Both the position numbers and the translations under genes were made by a program. Under the pieces are notes generated by a model. That model saw only the letters and a program-made list of their open reading frames with translations. It made no database searches and had not been told where the DNA came from. This document shows, piece after piece, positions 12,420-23,889 of a stretch of DNA of 64,000 nucleotides (positions are counted from its first letter, which is position 1; each line of letters begins with the position of its first letter). The stretch spans positions 2,126,014-2,190,013 of the forward strand of contig JABBOT010000015.1 of the NCBI GenBank assembly GCA_016165875.1, written 5' to 3'. This stretch comes from Acanthopleura granulata (lineage: Eukaryota > Mollusca > Polyplacophora > Chitonida > Chitonidae).

Positions 12420-12877
12420 GCATGTTGTCAGATATTCTTGTGCTCACGCGTTAACCTTGTCATTTTGTGGAAAAATTCACATCGAGGACCGGGATTCCGC
12501 GTTACGTGGCCTAAAATACCCACTAAGCATAATGTTTTAAAACGTCTGCATACAAATTTGCATGTCCACAAGGCATGTGCACATATATCAGCGGTACACA
12601 AATTGTATTACACAAATTACAGAAATTGTGTACGGCTGATACACAAAATTAATTTTGCCACAATAGTGTGTTTCACTCGTACTCGTGGACAACGGCCGTC
12701 AGATGTGGCTAATTTTGCAATTTAGAGCCTCTATAACCGTGTACCAGGTGCATTTCTGATGCACGACTATAGCGCATGCGTTACACGAATCTTCAATACT
12801 TTCACAAGGTTTCGTGAATTATACATGTCACTGACTCGTGTTGTCAAGGTGTCAGGTGTGTTGTTCAAAAATATCTG

Positions 12878-13151
12878 TTATTTATTTATTTATTTATTTG
12901 ATTGGTGTTTTACGCCGTACTCAAGAATATTTCGCTTATATAACGGTGACCAGCATTATGATGGGAGGAAACCGGGCAGAGCCCAGGCGAAGTCCACGAC
13001 ACTCCGCAGGTTGCTGGCGGACCTTCCCACGGACGGCCGGAGATGAAGCCAGAGTGAGCTGGATTTGAACTCACTGCGACCGCATTTGTGGGAGGCTTCT
13101 GAGTCATTTCGCTGCACTAGCGTGCTAAGCGACTGAGCCACGGAGTCCCCC
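12878..13151 (-). mobile_element. SINE family A, full length
   Basis: On the plus strand the order is: (TTTA)n tail complement, gccgtactcaagaatatttc, cattatgatgggaggaaacc, ctccgcaggttgctggcgg, B-box complement (ggatttgaactcac), and the head complement ending gactgagccacggagtcccc. Little is missing, so it is one of the better copies. Confidence 0.93.
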
Positions 13152-14188
13152 TCAAAGTATCTGAGCCCGGCCTAAAAATCTGTTCAAGTTCCTCAAAGAA
13201 AGAAATGAGAGCATGCTGCTGTGCACAGTATGCACTGCATTAGCCTTTTAACATGTAATTTATTCTACAGCAAAGATCGTTTTTTGGGAATGCCTTTCAT
13301 GAGGCTGTCAATATTACCTGGTGGGCTTTTTACCTGTCAAAGCCGTTCCAAACATAGCATGTATTCGTATACATTGTAAGGCCACAGTGGCGTTGTTGAA
13401 CTTCCATTTAAAGTTCGTGAAGTTTTAGTTTTCAAATCGCTACACCCACACTGGCGGTCGACCAACAGCGTCTTTTTACTGCACCGACCATGCATGAGCG
13501 AAGACATAGTGGTACAATTCAGGGTCTTCGCTCGTGTAATTTGTCGCTAGGTGTTGGGAGTCAAAGGGGAAATCCCATCTACCGGGTCGAACTGTCTGTC
13601 TGACAGACAGTGCATGCATGTTTAAGGACACTGTGCTTGATTCTCTGTAACTCGGCCAAATGTATTCACATGACGCGCATATCTTCTTTCAGCCGTACAT
13701 AAAACCCTTTGTGTAACTAAAAGTCAGTAAAAGAAAACAAAAATCGGTCCCCTAGTGTCTGAGGTCTTCCAAGGCAAGACGTATGCGCCTGCTATACCCG
13801 TCAGGCACATGCGGGTAAGCCGTTTCATGAAAGTGGAGTTGTTTTTGTCGACCATCTGAGTACCCAATGATGGTGAAAGGGCCAGGGACAGACATAATAA
13901 AGGCGGTAAATAACGAATTAGTGTTACGTTTGTTGCTTCAGAAATGCCGATATTGAAAAGCGCCCATTGATCTGTTTTTTTTTCATTTAACCCGAAATCG
14001 GTTATTATCGGGATGCCCTTTGACAAAACCCGATTCGCCCAGAGGATCTTTGAAAACTTACTAACACTTTCTGACAACACGGTAAACTCCTCGACGACTC
14101 ATTTCGTATATCTGTGCAGTAAATCAGAGAATGCGTTCCCACAGATGAAATTGTGGCCAATTTCACAGTCTGTCTTAAAACCCGCTTA

Positions 14189-14340
14189 GGCCGTACGTGG
14201 GAAGGTCTGTCAGCAACCTGCGAATGGTGGTGGGTTTCACCCGGGTTCCCGATTTCTTCCCACCATAATGCTGGCCGCCGTCGTATAGGTTAAATATTCT
14301 TGGGTACGGCATAAAACAGCAATCAGATAAATAAATAAAA
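14189..14340 (+). mobile_element. SINE family A, 5'-truncated copy
   Basis: The copy begins in the body (ggccgtacgtgggaaggtct) and runs through gtcagcaacctgcgaatgg, cccaccataatgctggccgc and aaatattcttgggtacggc to an (AAAT)n tail. 5' truncation is typical of LINE-driven retroposition. Confidence 0.92.
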
Positions 14341-14454
14341 CCTGTTTGATATATTTTCTTTTTCTCATTTGAAATCATGTTCTTAAGGATATAATGCCAT
14401 GAGGCTTCATTGTTTCACGAGCGAACATGGGAAAATACTCAGACACGAACTCTG

Positions 14455-14780
14455 CTGACAGTGGGCTCAGGGCTCACAAGACAACCATCCAGACGACAGG
14501 CCAGACAACAACTCAAAAGACGTAAGAGACGACCTACCAGATAACTCACCAAACACCCACCCGGACGATGGACCATACACCCCCACCCCCCCGACATCCA
14601 CCCGTACGACCCACCAGACAACCGCCCAGGCGACGGAAAAGAGGGCAAAGGAGAAGGTCTGAGAAAGCGAGAAACCCGGCGATCCATAAGATGTTATACC
14701 AAAAATGCGGAGAAGACATACCCAGGGTACACCTCATTGCCAGACGACAGGACCAGACGGTCTACCAGACGATGTAAAAG
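14455..14780. other. Low-complexity CA/GA-rich tract
   Basis: The plus strand is poor in T and irregularly repeats ccagacgac, cacccaccc and similar motifs. It is probably a decayed minisatellite. Open frames on both strands here are compositional artefacts. Confidence 0.5.
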
Positions 14781-15767
14781 GCGACATGGCAGATGATAAA
14801 CGGACTTAGCGAAGCGACCAAACAATTATTGCAACAAAATACTCCGATTAACTATGTATTCCAAAGAGAAATTTAGACTAAATTACTTTGTGTATAATCT
14901 GACTGTTTTGACGAAATCTGATATTCCCATGATTTGTGGGGAGGAGAAGAGGTACAAAAGCACTGACTGCATGGGCTTTTAATGATTTCTTCTTTACTCT
15001 TGATCACCCATTGGCTTTTATGGCCTCTATAATAAACACCAAAATTAATAATCTTCTTCTTGCGAACGCTACACAAAACACATTTTGCGTGACAACTGTT
15101 CTAGCCAGGTCAGTGACTTTCTCCGGATATTCCAATCATACATATAAACCTCATGGCCGCTTTATCAGTGGAAAGCTCTTGGTTACCCTGATATACTCCA
15201 ACAAAATGAAGAAATAACTATCGTAGTTCAGGACAGCCTCGTTTCATAGGCCACATCTCATCGTCGATGTTATAATATTTTCAAATATACTTCTCAGTGA
15301 TCATCGAACACATAACCCTTAACATTTGATATACATAATAAAAGTGAACCATAATGAACAGTTCCAGTGAAAGGCGTTGTTGTTGTTGTTAGTGTTACTC
15401 TTGCCCTTTATTGTGGGGTGCATTATTAAACTGAGCGTGTGTTGCACATGGGTCATTTTGCTTTGTTAAACTCCCGCTTACGGCATCTGTCAGACAATTT
15501 CTGCAATGAATAACAAACGTAGTGCCATACACTACAGGCATCACTGACATGTCATGCACCTGTAATTTATAAAATCTGTGGTTGTAATGACGGTGAGTAA
15601 TATCTGAATTTATCCACAGCGTGTCAGGGTCAAATTTTATCACAATGCGGGCGTCATGACACGCAATCGCGCCCCATTGATTGGCTGTGCCAAATATAAA
15701 CTGAAACCGATGAGGTTATTGAAAAATACCTACTGACGGAACATTTAGATCTGAAAGTAAATCCCTT

Positions 15768-16012
15768 TCCTTTCAGTCGTTAGAGCACAAGTGGTATGAG
15801 TTCAAATCCCACCTTGGACAGCGAATTTGTTGAAATAAGCGATTGGTTTTTGTTGCTGCTACTTATCTTCCACTAGTGCATGGGAAAGTGCGTCAGTAAT
15901 TTGTAACAGGCTTGTGATTTGCCGCGAGCTCTCAGGTTTCCTCCATCCATAAAATTCAACACCATCATATCAGTGAAAATATCTTAATTATGGCATGAAG
16001 CAATACCATGCA
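15768..16012 (+). mobile_element. SINE family C, near full length, diverged
   Basis: A tRNA-like head shows ttcagtcgttagagcaca (A-box region) and a B box, gagttcaaatcccacc. It is followed by ttggacagcgaatttg, then a body related to family A (gcatgggaaagtgcgtcagt, caggtttcctccat) and a 3' end (catatcagtgaaaatatct). The tail is eroded. Confidence 0.7.
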
Positions 16013-16089
16013 CTTTTATATGTACGTCTCTACTACTTGGATGATTGATTTATCCTTTATCTGTCTCTGTGTAACGTCCCATAGTCGAC

Positions 16090-16192
16090 AGGCGTTTTAC
16101 ACATGCGATATGGGGAAGTGGGGGAAACTGGGAAGTTTGGGTAAACCACCAACCTTTGTTAGGCTAATGACGAACTTTCTTTAGTGTGACGT
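16090..16192 (-). mobile_element. SINE family C, body fragment
   Basis: The fragment contains gtgggggaaactgggaagtt, gggtaaaccaccaacctttg and taatgacgaactttct, the complement of the family C body. Head and tail were not identified. Confidence 0.6.
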
Positions 16193-17324
16193 TAAATCAA
16201 TGTGCAAAAAGACATCTTAGTATAATTCACTTTCGACGACGGTTGCCTGTATTCCTTTATTCAAATAATTCTATAGACCATTCAGGCTGGATGACTTTTG
16301 TCCAAATGCCACTACATTTTTGGCTTTTGACCTACAAAAGCTATCCTGACGAGATCTGCGCTTACAATGGCTACAATATATTCTTCTCTTCATATCGAGT
16401 AAGCGACACTTGACCTACTTCGCTGTATATTACATACCATTGGCTGGGACAGTGCACCCTAAGCGTTAGGTCAGAATTGTCTGAGGACTCCTACTAAAAA
16501 GCTATTAAATCAGGATCACCAGGAAATGTTAAGCATTACAATGAGCAGAAATACGAAGGGAATCTTCCTCGTAAGCCACGTACCCGGGTTATCTTCTTAT
16601 ATTCGACGGGTATTGAATAAACATTTGGCTCCTCGCCGGTTTCAGAAATGAAGACAGACAACGTGCGTTTTATAGCTGATCTATCCTTAACACACTTTCT
16701 ATATCCTTGAGTTGCGTATCTCGACTTCTGTGGTCAACATCACAAGTGTTCATTTCACAAAACCCAGTTTATCAATTAGTCATATTCCACAAACCTATTC
16801 CATGCAGTAATGCGTATCCTACGGAATCTCTCATCAGTACATCGCAGCCTCCGGCTGAAACGCCCTTTCAAACTCTCATTGGTACATCACAGCGTACGCG
16901 GACAACGCGTTCAGAGCAACCCGGACTTGGGTCAAGTGTCCTTGTAATTCCACTTACACGGGTCCCAGTAGTCGCATATGGACGAGGCTGTGTTGCACTC
17001 GTAATGGTGTATGATCACATACACATTTACAATTCGAGGAGTACTAATATACGCTCGCATAATCAACCCTACAAGCGATTTGTTGTTCTGAATCCCCAAA
17101 TGCGACTAGTTGTAAGAAAATAGGACAAATCATATAATGATACGATGCGCAAAATACTTTCAATCAAAATCTCGTGAGAGTTCAGGCTTTTCGATTTTGA
17201 TAAAGTCTGCACGTGAGCGCGGTGTATCGAACAGTACGAACGCCGCGTTTTTGTTTGGATAAATATTTATTAGCTTAAACTGTGTACCCAGATCCATAGA
17301 ACGAGCTGACTTTGTACTTTTTTA

Positions 17325-17396
17325 CTGGCCATTTACCAACTAACACACTGTCGTCGCTGCTTTATTGTTACTCTGTATGCTGTAGTCTTGAGTTTG
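17325..17396 (-). mobile_element. M1 MITE-like element, terminal fragment
   Basis: The fragment contains ggccatttaccaactaacac, actgtcgtcgctgct and ctctgtatgctgtagtc, matching the outer part of the M1 inverted repeat at 45953-46078. Only the end is present. Confidence 0.65.
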
Positions 17397-18344
17397 GTTC
17401 TGAAACAACGGTTTTATGTCAGTTGTTTCTATGACGTTAGCATTGTGGCTACTAAGAATCGACTTGCTATATTCATATCATCTGCAAACTGGATTTGAAT
17501 CACGTGCCCGTAAATTTTGTCCCAATATCATTGAACATCAACGCTAGCTTCGCCCGTGCGTGTGTTTTCATACGTTGTGCGAGGGATCGTGTTTCATGGG
17601 GATGTCCTGAAAATGGATGATTCGATACGTTACAGTTTTGAAGAAGTTTTTCAGGACGATTTTTGATGTACATTTACCACTGTGGGCTTTAATCCTAGAA
17701 TTCATCTTTCTCCAAGTAAACCAAAACTTTTAGAGGCATCAGGGAAAGAAAACTGTAACATACTGTCATCCCCCAACTATTGTGGCTAATATTTACACAT
17801 TCTACAAAGTACATCCCCTTCACTGTTAGAAAAGTCCTTGCTTTTACCGCACAAACTTCGGCATTTCTACGAGGGTTTTACCACTTCAGGCGCTTTAGTG
17901 GTAAAACACCCGCTTTAGGAGAAACACATGACCTGTGTGGGGCTCACACAATATTTCACACGATGATATTACGACCGTTGTGATCATTATTGTACAGTGT
18001 AAACACCTGGCAAACATTCCTTTATAAGTAATTTTACGAAAATTTTATAACAGTGTAATCACGTTTCAGACCGTTAACTGGTAAAACAGTTTTCAAAGCC
18101 ACTTTCAACAAGATCGGTTTCACTAATAAAATTAGCATCTCAGCCTCTTAGAATATGTATAATTTTAACTGGAAGTATATCGGAAAGACATCGCGTCTGC
18201 AATAACCTATGTAAGCGAGTAACCAAATCCAGTACATGCACCTACGACAGTCCACGACACATTATGTTTAAACACTGAAAGGCCCGTAGTTTTGTGGTAA
18301 ACAGTATCCTGCTATAAGGAAGATAAGGAGATCAAACTATCTCA

Positions 18345-18590
18345 GTTGTGCTTCTATTGGAATCGTTACGATTGATAATGGAACACTGACAGGCCAGTGA
18401 AATACATTGTAAGATTATTGTGCTTTTATTTGAATTGCTCCCTATTCACGACTGTGACTATAGAACAATGACAGGCGAGTTGAACACATTGTAATTATCA
18501 TTGTGCTTTTATTGGAATTATTTCTTATTCACGATTGTGACTATAGAACACTGGCTGGAAAGTGTAACACAGTGTAGGCATTGTTTGATT
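18345..18590. repeat. ~83-bp tandem repeat, three diverged units
   Basis: The motif ttgtgcttttattggaatt recurs at about 18345, 18417 and 18500. The segment gactatagaacaatgacagg also repeats. The two best units are 83 bp apart. No coding potential was seen. Confidence 0.8.
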
Positions 18591-19029
18591 TTTATTTGTT
18601 TGTCCAGTTACACACAAAGAACTTCACAATGTGACTGATAGGCACATCTATGAAATTGTATTCAGATGCAAATTTTCACGCCTCGAAGTGAGAATTTATT
18701 CAATAGCTACGCCTCTCACAAGTTTTTGTAATGTATTTGGATGCATTTACCAGTCATTTGTGATACTGTATATATTGTCGCATCAAATTTCCATTTTGTT
18801 TACATAAACACTTGGGCTTGTGTAAAGATGCTTACAAACACATTAATCATAGAAACGACACCTTCCTGATATTTGATATTCAGGGTTTTATAACAGCTAA
18901 AATTGAAAGGGCAAGATGTCAACATAGCAGTTTTCGGGACTTTGAAGGTTTTAGACATGGGCTAAATCGGGGACTTGTCTTTCACTGCAGTGAAGCCCAG
19001 CTTTTAGGCTTTGAAGTGAGCCGTAGTGT

Positions 19030-19305
19030 GGGTAAATGTACATGGCTTTAAACACTGAGATATCCGAGTTACGAGTTCAAACCCCGTTTTGGACAAGAAA
19101 CTTGGTTTATTTCCTCATGCTTTTTGGCTGTTTTGCCTTGATGAGAATAGATGGTCGACGACATTCGTGGGTAACGTTGATACAGGACCACTTTGTCTCC
19201 AAGCAATTGCATAGGTATTTCTTTGCGTCACATGTGAGAAAGCTCGTCAGTAACTTGCCAAAGGTTAGTGGTTTACCGGGGCGTACCAATTTCCTCAACT
19301 GTGTA
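19030..19305 (+). mobile_element. SINE family C, diverged copy
   Basis: A B-box-like gagttcaaaccccgttttgg is followed by acaagaaacttgg, and later gagaaagctcgtcagtaact, tgccaaaggttagtggttta and ccaatttcctc. This order matches the copy at 15768-16012. The 173-codon open frame from 19036 runs through this SINE and is not taken as a gene. Confidence 0.65.
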
Positions 19306-22300
19306 CTAGCCGCAACAATACAGAAAACCAATAAACATCTCCTGGATCAAATCAGGTGTGTTTTGTTGGCTGGAAGAAATGCCTGTCTTGTAGTTCAAGT
19401 GAAGGAAAACAAAAATTTAGAGGACGTCAGAGAGGAGACCTCTGGCGTGTTGGCAAATTTATACGGATCGTTCAGGACCTCTTGCAATCTCCATAGCGCG
19501 ACTGGGATATCCCCATTTGTATTCGACCCGAAAACTCTCCACGGAGTACCAGATTAAAATCTGAATTGGATGGAATACCTAGAAAACCAACTTTGATGAC
19601 TGTTTCTCTCTTACAAGTTAGCATCCTCCTGTACTATTTATGTATTGTTTCTTTCTTGTTCGAGCTTTGGAAACCAGTTCGTTACGTTGTTTTGGAAACA
19701 TATCTTGTGATCATCTACCTGGAATCCGTTCATGCACGGTTTACGAGACGTATATGATTGTTGAACTTACCTCTTGGACTGAAAACTATATCTGAAAATT
19801 ACTCTCTTGAAACTGAAATTGTATCTGTAACTTTAACTTAATTAACTCTAATATTTTGGCACCGGTGGATCGAGGAAGAAACATTTTTTAACGTGTTAAC
19901 GGTATACAAAGTAATAATTTAGAATTTAACATGCTTAGAAAATGCTACGCTCAAAAATACTGTGTTATTGATCCACTTCTCGGTAAGTGGCATCACGAAC
20001 TGTTTGTCATTACAGCCAGGTATTTGTAATACAGAGAATGTACACAAATAGACATTACAGTAGTAGATCTAGGCGTCCAAATCGACATTCGTATACCAGC
20101 TGTCAACCAAAGTGGGCGTTCTCTGTCAGTAATCGCAGGACCAGTTTCCTAAAACGTCAAATAGCACAACCTTCCTCCCCCAAATATATAAATATAAAAT
20201 TAGGACGGGTTCAAGCAAAGAGACGCACTCAACAGTTTTCAATGATAATAAATAAATGTTATGAATGTTCTGGGCGGATGGATGAAATCAGTATCAAAAA
20301 TCACGTAGCACTGCAGTATATATGGTGTTGACAATCAGCTATGTACCTGAGTTGCCGTTTGATTGCAACTGTTCATGTATCCAACGTGGTGGTCACGCTC
20401 AGCACGATGAATATATGGCCCCTACCCCGGGGTAAAGCGGAATTAGATAAAATTATGAAGACCCAGACATTCTGAATACTCCGTACACGTCGGTATTTAT
20501 CAAAAAGAAGCACACTCATTGTAAAATTTAAGAAACTTAAAGTGAAGCCGTTTCATGGAATATCCTTGACACACTAGTCTTTACGGTAAGATAATGTGAC
20601 GTTGATTGAAGCCATCATACATCACAGACAGAAAACATTATATAACGACGGAATTCTGCCAAAGTTAAAATGAAAGTAACAAAACCCCAGGTCACTTCAA
20701 AGGTACAGAGCGTTGCTATTATGGCCTAAAAGCCCACTTCGGTGATGAAGTATTTTGCTTCATTTACGTAAGGAAGAAATCTTTCTAAAAAGATGAATGA
20801 AGGTAGTTGCGTGTATAATACAGATTTCAAGTGTCGATGAAGTCTAAAATAAATTGTAATTAACAACGCTGCGGTTTTTAATTAATTCTGCTTGTGCACT
20901 GTTGATAGAGAGTTTATGAGTGGCTTTTAGCTTAGAATTTACTCAAACAGTTAGAATCAAACCCCAACTGAGGAGAGGGTGGTTGGGGGCTGGGGACTGC
21001 GGACTGGGGTTAGCACCCCTTTCGTTTTTCGTCATTTGTTATTCGCGTATCGAACATGGTGATACATAAGATTAACGAATAACGAAAAACGAAAGTGGTG
21101 TTACCTTCAATCCACCAACTGGCGAATGTTGATAACACGCGGATTTTCACCATTTTTCATCTATCACATCATCATCGCTGTTCTCTTTTTACCCTCCGTT
21201 CTGTAGTCCTCTATATTCGCAGGTTGTGCTCGTGTCATTGTTGTCTTCTATCTCTCATCAAGACGTTCATCTAACTCCTGAAACCTGACGCCATGTGCAA
21301 ACATGTGAAAAGCGATTTTATGTCAAGGCTCTGTGTCTGTAATGAGACAGATTCAGGACACAGTGGTGTATATCACAGGTCAAATAGAATATATTATCAT
21401 TTCACATTACCTTCTCAGTGACCAAATGCTTTCTTTGTTCTCTGTAGCGTCAATAACGAGCGCTTACATTGCTTCACGCATGAAGGCTTCACACTGTCTG
21501 TTTTCGCATAAGTAAGCTATACATTACAAACTCGTCTCGTTGTAGTTGAAATAAAACCCTGGGACACCGGGGTAACGTATTGGACGATCACCTTAAAGCC
21601 AAATAAAGCAGATCGAGGATAACTGTCGTTTCTGAAATGGAGGTAGAGGGTGTTTCTCATTTCTCATTCATGCAAGACGTATAAACCCAGCGCTCAAGAA
21701 ATAATAAAAGTTTGGGATATTAAGTTCACTGATAGGATCAAACTCCCATTATCGACGATGAGAAGGTTTCATTTACTTCTTTCACTAGAAATGGGACTAT
21801 TTGCCGTATATTCGTCTTGTTGAACAAGAGCGCCAAACTCTTCAAAGGTTCCTCATTAATGGCGGTATGAATCAGCTAGTCAATCACTCAATGAGCTCAG
21901 CACAAGCGAATGAATGACTGAAATAATATAATATGGGGTAATAATAAAACCGCTATGGAGCATATTCGGTATTAAAAGCGAAGCAGATAGCAACATGTAA
22001 GCAGCCTACGCTAGTATGAGCGCACAAATTCCCGCGATGAGTAGGCTGATCATCTATTAACGGAGATAATCACAGTTATCTTGACAGTTACAGCTGTGAT
22101 CTGCATGCCCCCGGCGACGATAATTCCCTGCAGTATCCTGCTCGCATCAGGATTCAACTCTCTATCTAGGTCAATGTAAAATTCCGCTTTTGAGAAATAA
22201 CCCGGGTGCGTTTTTTTATATGTATATTATCTTTTCTCATCATTGTGTTTGTTTTACTGAGTAAAATTCTAATCGGTTGGCTGTTATTAAGGCAATGTGG

Positions 22301-23126
22301 ATACCAAAGGCTGTCGTGACATCAAGTTTCTGTGTTGTATGTGTCGGAGGGTTATTTTAGTAAATAGATGATTCTTGTTTCAAAATCAGTTGCTGCTATT
22401 CATTACAAATTGCGGAGAAATTGAAGGAGTCAGACAGGGGAGTTTTGAGATGCAAACTGAAGCGCTCGTAAAGACGTTGAGGGGATCTCGAAACAATATA
22501 GCGGACTCCGTACAGGTAGATCTGTGCGTCACGTATGGGAAAGTACCTCAAAAAGTTCCTTCTTTGCCATAGGCCAAGTGGTTTACTCCCAGCACTCAGA
22601 CACTCCGTGTCATTCTTCACATTGTCTCTTTGAGACGGTTTACCATCTACCGTGCTGTCGTGGGGTGTTCGTCGTTCGTACTATCTATCACGACACACTT
22701 TATCATATGCAGCCATCTCGCCGTGTGTTCGTTCTTCAAATTCCTCTCGGGAGATAGTTTCGCTTTGAACTGCCTTTCATTCGTTTGTCCCCTACTGACA
22801 TTCTCTCCCATGATTAGTGTACGTTATACCGCACCATCGTAGTGCGTTCAATGTTCATATCCTTCGCGCGAGGTTCAGCTGTTGACGGTACATGCGGGTC
22901 CTCGCGGATGACGTTCGTTGTTGCACTATACGGCCCCCTAGTAGTTTGCCCCTAACTTGCTTTTGGTGGGGTGGGGTGGGTGGATACGTTTTGGAGGAGG
23001 CTTTGGCTTTACTTTGTATGCTGTTCTATTTTTTTGTATAGTGTGTTTCCTGTTTGACCTCCCGCTCTGTGTTCTATGTACATTCTTAACAGGGCCATAC
23101 TTTCTGCATTACCTAATATATAGTAT
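19306..23126. other. Presumed intronic stretch, little recognised
   Basis: Only the imperfect hairpin at 21014-21100 stands out. Possible donors (for example ctcg then gtaagt at 19983) lack convincing coding frames upstream. Confidence 0.45.
21014..21100. repeat. Imperfect inverted repeat (hairpin-forming)
   Basis: The left arm cacccctttcgtttttcgt, continuing to ttattcg, and the right arm cgaataacgaaaaacgaaag, continuing tggtg, are near-complements around a loop of about 28 nt. No other feature was identified. Confidence 0.8.
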
Positions 23127-23430
23127 GAGATACTGTCCCCTTGCCGGGATACATTATGAGGTACTGTGTACTGTAAGGGATACAGGCTGAGACACTGCCT
23201 CCTCCCTGGGATATAATATGAGATACTGTCCCGCTACTCGGGATACATTATGAGATGCTGCCACTTTCCTGGGACACACTATGAGACACTGTCCCCTACC
23301 CGGGATATAATATGAGATACAATCTCCTTCCTGTTTCTGCATTATGAGATACTGTTTCCTACCCGGGATATAGTATTATATACTTTCACCTCCCTAGGAT
23401 ACAACATGAGATAATGATGTATCCCAGCTC
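23127..23430. repeat. 31-bp minisatellite, about 10 units
   Basis: The motif gagatactgtcccctaccc followed by gggatataata recurs with a 31- to 32-bp period, with units starting at about 23127, 23158, 23189, 23220, 23252, 23283, 23314, 23345, 23376 and 23408. Point divergence between units is moderate. Confidence 0.93.
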
Positions 23431-23453
23431 TTACTAACGAAACATAGACCTGT

Positions 23454-23600
23454 ACGACCCAGGAGCCTCTCACCAATGCAGCCGCTATGATTTCAAGTCC
23501 AGCTCATGCTGGCTTTCTCTCTGGTCGTATGTGGGAAGGTCTGCCAGCAACCTGTGGATGGTCGTGGGTTTTTCCCGCGCTCTGCCCACCATAACCAGTA
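23454..23600 (+). mobile_element. SINE family A, copy truncated at both ends
   Basis: The copy starts at acgacccaggagcctctcac, runs through the B box (gatttcaagtccagc) and body (gtctgccagcaacctgtgga), and stops in ctctgcccaccataac. The head start and 3' tail are missing. A complete copy follows 29 bp later in the same orientation. Confidence 0.92.
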
Positions 23601-23628
23601 ATTAGGTCACTGTCTTTTACTTAAAACA

Positions 23629-23889
23629 GCGGCCTCCGTGGCTCAGTCGGTTAGCGCGCTATCGCAGCACAATGACCCAAAGCCTCGCACCAATGCGGTC
23701 GCTGTGAGTTTAAGACCAGCTCATGCTGGCTTCCTCTCCGGCCGTGCATGGGAAGGTCTGCCAGCAACCTGCGGATGGTCGTGGGTTTCGCCCGGGCTCT
23801 GCCCGGTTTCCTCCCACCATAATGCTGGCCGCCATCGTACAAGTGAAATATTCTTGAGTATGGGGTAAAATACAAATCAATTAAAAAAT
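23629..23889 (+). mobile_element. SINE family A, best-preserved full-length copy
   Basis: This copy serves as the reference. The tRNA-like head starts ggcctccgtggctcagtcgg with an A box at 23639-23650. The B-box region gagtttaagacca is at 23706-23718. The body holds ttcctctccggccgtgcatg, gccagcaacctgcggatggt, gggctctgcccggtttcctc and ccaccataatgctggccgcc. The 3' end is agtgaaatattcttgagtat with an A-rich tail. RNA polymerase III transcription from the head is the known mechanism for such SINEs. Open frames on both strands here are artefacts. Confidence 0.96.

Larger units (their letters stand above)
10641..12877. other. Non-coding stretch with palindrome
   Basis: Apart from the SINE tip at 11499-11560 and the palindrome at 12397-12419, nothing is recognised. 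The open frame at 11542-11820 starts inside the SINE remnant and is not supported as a gene. Confidence 0.5.

Noticed and set aside
16707..17123. 138-codon plus-strand frame
   Set aside because: Low-complexity Ser/Thr/Pro composition from locally repeated words, with no family or splice sites.
19036..19557. 173-codon open frame, the second longest
   Set aside because: Its first half is a family C SINE. The rest has no recognisable domain or splice support.
23629..23720. Functional tRNA gene at the A and B boxes
   Set aside because: The tRNA-like head cannot be followed through a complete cloverleaf and is joined to a SINE body with an A-rich tail.
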